The translations under genes were made by a program, and so were the position numbers. The notes beneath the pieces were generated by a model. It was not told where the DNA came from. It saw only the letters and a list, made by a program, of their open reading frames with translations, and did not search any database. From the NCBI GenBank assembly GCA_045630765.1, contig JAZQTM010000018.1, forward strand, positions 1 to 45,544: 45,544 nucleotides of DNA, given 5' to 3'. This document shows, piece by piece, positions 31,380-39,036 of this stretch; position 1 is the first letter of the stretch, and each line of letters begins with the position of its first letter. The stretch is from RGIG3009 sp045630765 (GTDB taxonomy: Bacteria; Bacillota; Clostridia; Oscillospirales; Acutalibacteraceae).

Positions 31380-32459
31380 ATGACGATGGTAGAAATTGCA
31401 AAACAGTTTGCGTTAGATCGCGAGCCGATCAAGGCGGAGCCGTACGGCTGCGGACATATTAACGACACCTATTGTGTATATGCGGCAGATAAGCGCTATA
31501 TTCTGCAACGCATCAATCACAACGTATTCCCCAACGTTGAAGGGCTTATGAGCAACATTCAGCGCGTGACCGAGACCATCCGTGAAAAGGTGGTGGCGGC
31601 GGGTGGTGATCCCGAGCGCGAGTGCTTGCAGATCATCCCGACCAAAGACGGAAAAGCGTATTTGGAGCACGAAGGCAACTATTACCGTATGTACGTGTTT
31701 GTAGAGCGCACGCTGTCGTTGCAGACGGTGGAAAACCCGATTCATTTCTACTATTCTGCGGTGGCGTTCGGTCAGTTCCAGCGCCGTCTTGCCGATTTCC
31801 CTGCCGAAACCTTAAGTGAGGCGATCCCGAATTTCCACAACACCGTAAACCGCTATAAGAACTTTGAGGCGGCGGTGGCGGCGGATAAGATGGGACGTGC
31901 CGCATCGCTCAAAGAAGAAATTGAGTTTGTGCGCGAGCGCAAAGCGGATACCGAGAAGGTCGTTGCATTGCTTGCGAGTGGCGAGCTGCCGTTGCGTGTG
32001 ACGCACAACGATACGAAGCTCAACAACGTGTTGCTCGACGATGAGACCGGTAAGCCGATGGCGGTAATCGATCTGGATACCGTTATGCCCGGCTCGTCTT
32101 TGTACGATTTCGGTGACAGCATTCGTTTCGGTACCAATCCCGCAGCAGAGGACGAGATCGATCTTTCCAAGGTGTATTGCGACGTTTCGTTGTTTGAAGA
32201 ATATACCAAGGGCTTCCTTGAAGCTTGCGGCGAGAGTTTGACGGCGAAAGAGAAAGAGTTGTTGCCGTTCTCGGGTTATTTGATGACGCTGGAATGCGGT
32301 ATTCGTTTCCTCACCGACTACTTGGAGGGCGACACCTATTTCAAGATCCATTATCCCGAGCAGAATCTCCATCGTTGCCACACGCAGTTTAAGTTGGCGG
32401 CGGATATCCAGGCAAAGATGGATGAACTCGGCGAGGTCGTGAAAAAGTACGACAAGTAA
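31380..32459 (+). CDS. nahK: N-acetylhexosamine 1-kinase-like phosphotransferase
   Basis: This 359-residue protein belongs to the aminoglycoside phosphotransferase fold. It matches NahK closely in length and in its motifs: YGCGHINDTY near the N-terminus, THNDTKLNNVLLD (catalytic Asp and Asn) and VIDLDTVMPGSSLYDFGDSIR (metal-binding DxD region). NahK phosphorylates GlcNAc and GalNAc at C1 with ATP, a route known from the bifidobacterial lacto-N-biose/galacto-N-biose pathway. The family phosphorylase gene lnpA is not present, so free N-acetylhexosamine would have to come from hydrolases. ATG 31380 is chosen 8 nt after AAGGAG; a GTG at 31371 overlaps that site. Confidence 0.85.
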   Translation: MTMVEIAKQFALDREPIKAEPYGCGHINDTYCVYAADKRYILQRINHNVFPNVEGLMSNIQRVTETIREKVVAAGGDPERECLQIIPTKDGKAYLEHEGNYYRMYVFVERTLSLQTVENPIHFYYSAVAFGQFQRRLADFPAETLSEAIPNFHNTVNRYKNFEAAVAADKMGRAASLKEEIEFVRERKADTEKVVALLASGELPLRVTHNDTKLNNVLLDDETGKPMAVIDLDTVMPGSSLYDFGDSIRFGTNPAAEDEIDLSKVYCDVSLFEEYTKGFLEACGESLTAKEKELLPFSGYLMTLECGIRFLTDYLEGDTYFKIHYPEQNLHRCHTQFKLAADIQAKMDELGEVVKKYDK

Positions 32460-32495
32460 AAAAGCCGTTTAGGTTATCATAGCCACAGTGTTATT

Positions 32496-32530
32496 AAAAA
32501 GCGCCAAGTCTGATGACTTGGCGCTTTTTT
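32496..32530. terminator. Bidirectional terminator between nahK and the AraC gene
   Basis: AAAAAGCGCCAAGTC (32496-32510) pairs perfectly with GACTTGGCGCTTTTT (32515-32529) around TGAT. It serves the converging nahK and AraC genes. Confidence 0.93.
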
Positions 32531-32534
32531 GTGG

Positions 32535-33338
32535 TTATTTCTTTTTTCGTGCGATAACAGCGCCTCGGTACGCTGTGGGCGTGATGCCGGTTTGCTGTTT
32601 AAACGTTTTGGCGAAAACCGAATAGGCGTTAAATCCCGAACGGAAGCACACTTCGGTAGCATTCAAACTTGTGGTGGCGAACAGTTTCATAGCATAGGCG
32701 ATTCGCACCGAGGAGCAATACGTTTTATAGTTCATCCCGGTTTTGTCCTTGAAGTATTTACTGAAATAGGGTACGGAGAAATTGGCTAACTGTGCCATTT
32801 CTTGAATGGAGAGGTTTTCGGTAAAATGTTCTTGGATATGCCGAATGACCGCGTCGATCGGTCCGTTTGTTTCGGAATGAGATTGGGGGAAGTTACGCAA
32901 AATGATTTTGAGGATGGCTTCAAAACACAGTGCGCTGACGTCCGTTGTTTCGGTGATAATCAATTCGCTTAATTGGATGATTTTTTGTAATTCGGTTTCG
33001 TCCAGCACCGTATATTTTTGCAAAGCACTTTTGGTGAAACGAGAAAATTCAGATAACGTTACGATACTGTCGCTGAATGTGAAGTTGATCAGCTCGATGG
33101 CGTTGTCGCCTTCGGCGGTGATGGAGTGAAAGTCAAGTGGTGAATTGACAGAGAGGAATCCGCGTGTCATTTCAACGTGTTGACCGTTAATGTTACAAGT
33201 TCCCTTGCCGCTGACAACCAGTTCTATCTCGCAAAACGCGTGGTCGTGCAGGATGCTGTTTTGGACGGAACGTTTTGAAACCTGCAACCCTTTTTCAATG
33301 TTTCTGGCGGTAGGAAGAGTTCTGTGAGTCGCGTACAT
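32535..33338 (-). CDS. AraC-family transcriptional regulator
   Basis: The 267-residue protein has an N-terminal cupin-type sensor domain (about 20-110, with HDHAFCEIELVVSGKGTCNI) and a C-terminal double helix-turn-helix (about 165-260: LSIQEMAQLANFSVPYFSKYFKDKTGMNYKTY in parts, then ATEVCFRSGFNAYSVFAKTFKQQTGITPTAYR in parts). Such regulators usually activate an adjacent sugar operon in response to a saccharide. It is divergent from the epimerase/oxidoreductase/alpha-galactosidase cluster, separated by 112 bp, which marks that cluster as its likely target. GGGAGGTG precedes its ATG on the minus strand. Confidence 0.9.
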   Translation of the reverse strand: MYATHRTLPTARNIEKGLQVSKRSVQNSILHDHAFCEIELVVSGKGTCNINGQHVEMTRGFLSVNSPLDFHSITAEGDNAIELINFTFSDSIVTLSEFSRFTKSALQKYTVLDETELQKIIQLSELIITETTDVSALCFEAILKIILRNFPQSHSETNGPIDAVIRHIQEHFTENLSIQEMAQLANFSVPYFSKYFKDKTGMNYKTYCSSVRIAYAMKLFATTSLNATEVCFRSGFNAYSVFAKTFKQQTGITPTAYRGAVIARKKK

Positions 33339-33450
33339 ACGGCACCTCCCGAAAATGGAACACTGCTTAAATTTTAATCAAAAAAGATGAAAAAACGAGG
33401 AGAAACGCCCCTTTTAGTGTGTTATTTTTAAGGTGAAAGGGGAGAAAGTA

Positions 33451-34467
33451 ATGAAAAATGTATTATTGATTGCCGGAGCCGGAGCCATTGGCAGCTATAC
33501 GGCCGAAGAATTGGTGGCTCGCGGCTTTGATGTGGATATTATAACATTGGACCGCTTGGAAAACAAGCCGCATATTCGCTATATTAACGAGCGGGCGACG
33601 GTGGCGTTTTACCGAACGTTGCTTAGTGAAAAAACATATGACGCAATCGTGGATTTTATGGACTATGATTCCGCCCATTATGAAGAGGTGTTGCATCTGT
33701 TGGCTTCCCATACCGAGCAACTGATATATTTATCCTCTTATCGGGTGTATGGAGATGCCGAACACCCCGTTCGGGAAACGTCACCGAAACAGGATGCGAT
33801 GTTCCCGCCCGACAGCCGTATTTTTGAGGTGGATACGTATCCGATCAATAAAATTCGGTGTGAGCGCATCATTCGCAATTCGCCGTATGCCGACAAAGTT
33901 ACCATTGTGCGCCCCGTTATTTCCTTTTATCGTAAAAACCTGTCTTTTATTACGACGAAATTCTACACCCTGATCGAGCGTTGCCGTGCGGGCAAACCGA
34001 TCTTGGTGCCGGAAATCACCAAGACGGTAGCGGCGGGATATAGCTTTTCGGGGAACGTCGGTAAATTGTTGGCGCATCTTGTATTAAACCCTAAAGCTTA
34101 CGGTGAAGCGTTTACGCTGTCAGCGGGAGAGCAAAAAACGTGGGGAGAAATTGCGGAGTATTTCAGTGAAACGTTAGGAGCGGAATTCGTTTGGGTGGAT
34201 ACGGAATCGTATTTACAATACGGCGCACCTGCGTTTGAACGGGAACGGTATGGTTTATTGTACGATCGCGCCCTTGATCGTGACGTGGACGTATCCAAGG
34301 TAATGGAAGTCACCGGTTTAACGTCGGCGGATTTTGTAACGATCGAAAGCGCGATCCGACAGATCGTTACCGAACTCCCTGATGATATGAGTGCGTTTGA
34401 CAGTACGGGTGTGCTGCAGGAGATTGACGATAAAATGGATCTTTATCTGCAGCGTGTAAGGGGGTAA
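33451..34467 (+). CDS. NAD-dependent epimerase/dehydratase family protein
   Basis: This 338-residue extended short-chain dehydrogenase has an N-terminal nucleotide loop (LLIAGAGAIGSYTAEELVARG), the LIYLSSYRVYGD strand with Ser, and YPINK (Tyr-x3-Lys). The first glycine motif GAGAIGS differs slightly from the usual GGxGxxG. The substrate is unknown; it could be an NDP-sugar or a free oxidised sugar. ATG 33451 sits behind AAAGGGGAGAAAG. It is the first gene of the cluster opposite the AraC regulator, and the next gene starts 4 nt after its stop. Confidence 0.82.
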   Translation: MKNVLLIAGAGAIGSYTAEELVARGFDVDIITLDRLENKPHIRYINERATVAFYRTLLSEKTYDAIVDFMDYDSAHYEEVLHLLASHTEQLIYLSSYRVYGDAEHPVRETSPKQDAMFPPDSRIFEVDTYPINKIRCERIIRNSPYADKVTIVRPVISFYRKNLSFITTKFYTLIERCRAGKPILVPEITKTVAAGYSFSGNVGKLLAHLVLNPKAYGEAFTLSAGEQKTWGEIAEYFSETLGAEFVWVDTESYLQYGAPAFERERYGLLYDRALDRDVDVSKVMEVTGLTSADFVTIESAIRQIVTELPDDMSAFDSTGVLQEIDDKMDLYLQRVRG

Positions 34468-34471
34468 CACT

Positions 34472-35470
34472 ATGCGAAAAGTACGTGTTGCGCAGATCGG
34501 GACGTCTTGTACCACGCACGCCGCTCCCATATTGGAGGAATTGCTGAAACAAACGGATACATTTGAGGTGTTGGGATACGTTGATGTGGGTGATCGTCGT
34601 CCGATGACGTTATGGCCTGTGTATGATTGTGTTCCCAAACTGACGCTTGACGAATTGTGGGCTTTGCCGGATCTGGACGGCGTTATTATTGAATGCGACG
34701 AGGATAAGCAAACGCAGTATGCGTTGATGGCGGCCGAAAGAGGCATTCCGATCCAAATGGATAAACCGGGCAGTGAATCAGATGAGGAATATGATCGGTT
34801 GATTGACTTGGTGGAAGAAAAGGGGATTCCGTTTCGCGTCAGTTATATGTACCGCACGAATCCGTCGGTGAAATATGCTCTCGACGCCGTGAAACGCGGT
34901 GAGTTGGGGGACGTGTATTGTGTTGAGGGGCAGATGAACATCTACCATGATGCGATGTTTCGCAATACCTATCAATACTACCACGGCGGAATTATGTTTT
35001 ACCTTGGTTGCCATATGGTGGATATTCTGTATAGCTTTTTGGGAGAACCCGAACGTGTTATTCCGTACAATACCTTTGTTGGTGAGGCGGACGTAAAGAG
35101 CAAAGATTTCGGCTTGGCAATTTTCGAGTACCAAAACGGACGGTCTATTGCCAAGGTTACTTCTGCAGAGCATGGCGGAGCGCCCAATCGTCGCTCTATT
35201 GTCATCTGTGGTACGAAAGGTACGATTGAGATTCGTCCGATCGAATATCCTGTCGGAAACGGGTTGGATCAAAGCGACGTCGTGCGCACGTATGCAGACG
35301 GACGGCAAGAAAAATTCTCGTTCGGGCCGTATGGGCGCTATACCGAAATGTTGGCGGATTTCGCAGCGATTCTGCGCGGAGAAAAGGTCTTTGACAAAGA
35401 GCAGTACGCCTATGAGAGAATGGTACATAAGTTAGTGCTGAAAGCTTGCGACGTGAGTGTTAAGGGATAA
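34472..35470 (+). CDS. Gfo/Idh/MocA family oxidoreductase
   Basis: The 332-residue protein has an N-terminal NAD(P)-binding domain (VRVAQIGTSCTTHAAPILEE; the family's GxGxxG is degenerate, GTSCTT). DKPG (97-100) takes the place of the EKP motif, whose Lys98 is catalytic, and the C-terminal half carries GGIMFYLGCHMVDIL. The family oxidises or epimerises sugars, inositols and related compounds. The presence of a second oxidoreductase, a dehydrogenase and an alpha-galactosidase next to it suggests an oxidative route for a galactoside or its aglycone, but the substrate is not known. Confidence 0.87.
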   Translation: MRKVRVAQIGTSCTTHAAPILEELLKQTDTFEVLGYVDVGDRRPMTLWPVYDCVPKLTLDELWALPDLDGVIIECDEDKQTQYALMAAERGIPIQMDKPGSESDEEYDRLIDLVEEKGIPFRVSYMYRTNPSVKYALDAVKRGELGDVYCVEGQMNIYHDAMFRNTYQYYHGGIMFYLGCHMVDILYSFLGEPERVIPYNTFVGEADVKSKDFGLAIFEYQNGRSIAKVTSAEHGGAPNRRSIVICGTKGTIEIRPIEYPVGNGLDQSDVVRTYADGRQEKFSFGPYGRYTEMLADFAAILRGEKVFDKEQYAYERMVHKLVLKACDVSVKG

Positions 35471-35471
35471 G

Positions 35472-35500
35472 TTGATTCTGTGCGACGTTTCGGTTATACT
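35472..35500 (+). promoter_or_regulatory. Internal promoter upstream of the alpha-galactosidase gene
   Basis: TTGATT (35472-35477) and TATACT (35495-35500) are spaced 17 bp and lie immediately after the preceding gene's stop. The alpha-galactosidase and the dehydrogenase may therefore be transcribed independently as well as from upstream. Confidence 0.7.
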
Positions 35501-35533
35501 ATCGCTAATGGGTAAAGGCAAAGGAGATATACG

Positions 35534-37723
35534 ATGGCTATTCAGTTTTACCAAGAGTCGATGACTTTTAAGTTGGACACAGAACGGTCGAGTTATGTGT
35601 TTTACGTAAATTCATTCGGGAAATTGATCCATTTGTATTACGGTGCTAAAATTCATGATACAGACGTGTCGTATTTACAATACGAAGGGTATCGAGAATT
35701 CCATCCCAATGCGTTTGCAGAGGATAGTGGATTTTCTCTCAACTCGGTTTTGCAAGAATATCCGACGTTTGGTTGCGGTGATTACCGTCGCAGTGCCTTG
35801 GCTGTTCGCGGAGAGAATGGTTGCCTAAGTACAGATCTTACATATAAAGGGTATCGCCTTGTTGAGGGGAAATATGCGCTGGAGGGGTTACCCGCCGTAT
35901 ACGATGACGGCAAAGCCGCGCAGACGTTGATCGTGACGATGACGGATTCTCTCACGGGGGTAGAAGTGGAGCTGCTGTATGCCGTTATAGATGGTTATGA
36001 TGCCATTATGCGTGCTGCAAAGATTCACAACAACGGACACGTTACGCTGACGTTGGAACGTGCTGCATCGTGCGTTGTGGATTTTAATACGATGGATTTT
36101 GATTTGATTCATCTGCAAGGTCGTTGGGCGCGTGAACGGCAAGTCGAGCGGGAAGCACTTACGCACAATGTTCGTACTGTTTCGAGTTTGCGGGGGGCTT
36201 CGGGTCACGTTCATAATCCGTTCGTAGCCTTGGCATCCAAGCACGCTACCGAAGACGACGGGGACGTATACGGATTCAGTTTGGTGTACAGTGGCAGTTT
36301 TGCCATTGAAACGGAGTGCGATTCCTTGGATCAAACGCGTGTGGTGATGGGGATTCATCCCGATGACTTTTCGTGGCGTTTGGCACCCGGCGAAACGTTT
36401 ACCGCTCCCGAATCTGTCTTGGTGTTTTCTGCAGAGGGCTTGGGTGAGATGTCACGCACGTTCCATTCCCTGTATCGTAATCAGTTGTGTCGTGGTGAAT
36501 GGAAAGCAAAGCGGCGCCCCATTTTAATTAACAGCTGGGAAGCTACCTATTTTGATTTTACTGCCGAAAAGCTGTTAGGTCTTGCCAAAGAAGCGCGAGA
36601 TTTAGGGGTCGAAATGCTCGTTGTGGATGACGGTTGGTTCGGTCATCGTAACAGCGACAACGGTTCTATGGGTGACTGGTACGTGAACCGCGAAAAATTA
36701 CCACAAGGACTCAACGTGTTGGTAAATGACGTACGGGCGTTGGGCATGGAGGTTGGCATTTGGTTCGAACCGGAAGTTGTTTCTGAAGATTCCGAACTGT
36801 TCCGTGCTCACCCCGATTGGGTGCTGTGCGCGCCGGGCAGAACAGCATCGCTTGGTCGGAACGAATACGTATTGGATTTGACACGTGGCGATGTGCGTGA
36901 TTATCTTGTTGACACGGTTTCCGGCGTGTTGAACGAGGCGGATATACGATACGTTAAATGGGATTTTAACCGAAATCTGACAGAAATAGGCAGCGCTGCT
37001 GTTGATAGAGAACGTCAGGGTGAAGTTATGCACCGATACGTACTCGGCATATATGAGGTTTTGGAGCGGTTGCACACGTTGTTTCCGCACGTTTTGTTTG
37101 AAGGTTGTTCCGGCGGTGGCGGGCGGTTTGATCCGGGGATGCTGTATTATTTCCCTCAGATTTGGACCAGCGACAATACCGATGCCGTGGAGCGGTGCAA
37201 GATTCAGTATGGCACGTCGTTTGCGTATCCGTTGTCGGCTATGAGCGCGCACGTTTCTGCTGTTCCCAATCACCAGACGGGGCGGGTGACACCGCTTGTG
37301 ACACGCGGTAACGTTGCCTATACCGGCTCGTTTGGTTATGAGTTGGATCTTTTTCAGTTGGGAAAGACGGAAAAAGCGGAAATCCGTCGGCAGATCACTT
37401 TTTATAAGACGTATGCTTCGGTGTTTGCAAACGGCGACTTTTATCGTTTGGTCAGTCCATTTGACAATTCGCATTATTGCGCATGGGAAGTTGTGTCAGA
37501 AGACAAGCAGAGAGTTATTACAACGTTTGTCGTCACGTGCTCGTATCCGTATATGTCGGTGAATCTACGATTAAAAGGATTGGCACCCGACAGACGTTAT
37601 CGGTGTTCGGTGGATGGTCGCGTGTATTATGGTGATACGTTGATGAATGCCGGGTTAAACCTTAACGGTAGTTACGCGGACGGCGACAGTTTGTTGTTGA
37701 CTTTTGATATGATTTTGGAGTGA
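35534..37723 (+). CDS. Alpha-galactosidase, glycoside hydrolase family 36
   Basis: The 729-residue protein has the GH36 domain order: N-terminal beta-sandwich (about 1-310), catalytic barrel (about 325-640) and a C-terminal sheet. Motifs are NSWEATYFDF, VVDDGWFGHRN, GIWFEPEVV, YVKWDFNRN with the nucleophile Asp477, CSGGGGRFDPGML and IWTSDNTDAVER with the acid/base Asp547. It removes terminal alpha-linked galactose, for example from melibiose, raffinose or galactosylated glycans. There is no signal peptide, so the substrate must be imported. AAAGGAGATATA precedes ATG 35534. The gene symbol varies among species (aga, rafA, melA), so none is given. Confidence 0.95.
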   Translation: MAIQFYQESMTFKLDTERSSYVFYVNSFGKLIHLYYGAKIHDTDVSYLQYEGYREFHPNAFAEDSGFSLNSVLQEYPTFGCGDYRRSALAVRGENGCLSTDLTYKGYRLVEGKYALEGLPAVYDDGKAAQTLIVTMTDSLTGVEVELLYAVIDGYDAIMRAAKIHNNGHVTLTLERAASCVVDFNTMDFDLIHLQGRWARERQVEREALTHNVRTVSSLRGASGHVHNPFVALASKHATEDDGDVYGFSLVYSGSFAIETECDSLDQTRVVMGIHPDDFSWRLAPGETFTAPESVLVFSAEGLGEMSRTFHSLYRNQLCRGEWKAKRRPILINSWEATYFDFTAEKLLGLAKEARDLGVEMLVVDDGWFGHRNSDNGSMGDWYVNREKLPQGLNVLVNDVRALGMEVGIWFEPEVVSEDSELFRAHPDWVLCAPGRTASLGRNEYVLDLTRGDVRDYLVDTVSGVLNEADIRYVKWDFNRNLTEIGSAAVDRERQGEVMHRYVLGIYEVLERLHTLFPHVLFEGCSGGGGRFDPGMLYYFPQIWTSDNTDAVERCKIQYGTSFAYPLSAMSAHVSAVPNHQTGRVTPLVTRGNVAYTGSFGYELDLFQLGKTEKAEIRRQITFYKTYASVFANGDFYRLVSPFDNSHYCAWEVVSEDKQRVITTFVVTCSYPYMSVNLRLKGLAPDRRYRCSVDGRVYYGDTLMNAGLNLNGSYADGDSLLLTFDMILE

Positions 37724-37729
37724 TAGCCT

Positions 37730-38737
37730 GTGAAAAAAATTGTATTTGTTTCAAAAAACAACGCACAGCTTGTAGACGTTGAAGATCGGATGCCGTCTTT
37801 CGGCGAAGTAAGGGTGAAACTTGCTTTTTCCGCGATCAGTTCCGGCTCGGAGCGTTCGGGCTTAACGGGAAACGAGGGTGCAGGAAAAGAATTTCAAACC
37901 GGCTTTCCTGTTGCTTTGGGATATAGCGGGAGCGGTATTATTACACATGTTGGTGACGGTGTGGACGGAGTACGTGTGGGTGATGCGGTGATGGTACACG
38001 GCGGCGGACATCAACAGTTTTGCACGGTTTCTGCGAACGAGGTATTGCCACTTCCGCAAGGTGTCGCGTTGGATCAAGCGGCGCTGGTAATAATTGCAGG
38101 GTTTTCATTGGCTGCGATTCGCAAAGCTCGGTTGGAAATCGGTAATGCGTGTTTAGTTGTTGGGCTCGGGCCGCTTGGTTTGTTTGCCGTGCAGTACGCG
38201 AAATTATCGGGGGCTTATCCTGTGATTGCGGCGGATTTTTCAAGTGATCGACGTGAGCTTGCCTTAAAAATGGGGGCGGACGTGGCGTTGGATCCGATGG
38301 CAGCTGATTACGCGCAACAGGTCAAAGAGTTGACGGATGGTGGCGTAGCGGCGGCCGTTGAAGTGACAGGCAATCCCAAAGCATTAAAACAAACGCTTGC
38401 TTGTGTGCGAAAGTTCGGGAAAGTGGTTCTTCTGGGTTGCACGCGCACCATAACGGAAGTGGATTTTTATCACGACGTACATTGGCCGGGTATTGAGTTG
38501 ATCGGTGCCCATAGTGGTGCGCGACCCCGTGCAGAGTCGTACCCCGGTATGTGGACGGAAATGGATGATTGTCGCGTAACGTTGGACTATTTGGCAGCAA
38601 AGCGTTTGGATTTTGCGGCGATGATCAGTGAATACCATTCGCCTAACGATGCCTATGACGTTTACGAGCGTTTGGCATTTGAAAAGGCGTTCCCGGTCGG
38701 CGTTTTGTTTGATTGGTCGTTGTATCAAGAATCCTAA
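37730..38737 (+). CDS. Medium-chain dehydrogenase/reductase without the usual zinc ligands
   Basis: The 335-residue protein has the MDR fold with a GroES-like N-terminal domain and the Rossmann motif VVGLGPLGLFAVQYAKL. The positions that normally hold catalytic zinc are altered: the cysteine region reads AISSGSE, the GHE motif is GYSGSG, and no four-cysteine structural lobe is seen. It thus resembles the zinc-free branch (for example BchC-like or bi-domain oxidoreductases). GTG 37730 is the start, 9 nt after GGAG in the end of the alpha-galactosidase gene, so the two are coupled. The substrate is unknown. No terminator was seen after it. Confidence 0.82.
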   Translation: MKKIVFVSKNNAQLVDVEDRMPSFGEVRVKLAFSAISSGSERSGLTGNEGAGKEFQTGFPVALGYSGSGIITHVGDGVDGVRVGDAVMVHGGGHQQFCTVSANEVLPLPQGVALDQAALVIIAGFSLAAIRKARLEIGNACLVVGLGPLGLFAVQYAKLSGAYPVIAADFSSDRRELALKMGADVALDPMAADYAQQVKELTDGGVAAAVEVTGNPKALKQTLACVRKFGKVVLLGCTRTITEVDFYHDVHWPGIELIGAHSGARPRAESYPGMWTEMDDCRVTLDYLAAKRLDFAAMISEYHSPNDAYDVYERLAFEKAFPVGVLFDWSLYQES

Positions 38738-38764
38738 ATCGGGATACGGTTATTCTTGCAAATA

Positions 38765-38793
38765 TTGACAACTTTTTTAATGTATGATATAGT
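38765..38793 (+). promoter_or_regulatory. Promoter of the lysine riboswitch-transporter unit
   Basis: A perfect TTGACA (38765-38770) and TATAGT (38788-38793) are 17 bp apart, 28 bp after the preceding gene. Transcription would begin near 38800, just ahead of the riboswitch. Confidence 0.82.
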
Positions 38794-38802
38794 GATGACA
38801 AA

Positions 38803-38970
38803 TCGTAGATAGAGGTGCGGTGTGTATCAGTAGCGCGGAAAAACCGTGGGGACGGGCGCGCGAAAGGACAGATCGCCGAAGTTTCGGGAGCGGGCCCTGC
38901 CGCACCGATGCTGGTTGGCTGCAAAAGATGTTGTCAACTGTCACAACCGTGGAGCGCTATCGATCAATTG
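38803..38970 (+). ncRNA. Lysine riboswitch (L box)
   Basis: The conserved L-box elements appear in order: AGAGGTGCGG (38811-38820), AGTA (38829-38832), a GCGAAAGGACAG...GCCGAA segment (GCCGAA at 38875-38880), the TGCTGG region near 38908-38915, ACTGTCAC near 38938, and the closing TGGAGCGCTATC (38950-38961). GATAG (38808-38812) pairs with CTATC (38957-38961) to close P1. The class binds free lysine and usually stops expression of lysine synthesis or uptake genes. A terminator hairpin follows directly. The identification is from memory of the consensus, not a covariance search. Confidence 0.88.
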
Positions 38971-38979
38971 GTTTGACTG

Positions 38980-39021
38980 TCGTGATCGTTCCATCAAGTG
39001 AACGGTCACGATTTGTTTTTT
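38980..39021 (+). terminator. Riboswitch-controlled terminator
   Basis: TCGTGATCGTTC (38980-38991) pairs with GAACGGTCACGA (39000-39011), 12 bp with one U-G pair, followed by TTTGTTTTTT. It lies between the lysine aptamer and the transporter ribosome site (TAGGAGGG), so lysine would cause termination before the gene. Confidence 0.88.
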
Positions 39022-39036
39022 GTAGGAGGGAACATT

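Noticed and set aside
33339..33450. Clear sigma-A promoters in the AraC/epimerase divergent region
   Set aside because: A/T-rich hexamers exist on both strands but none has both boxes at acceptable spacing; activator-dependent promoters may look like this.
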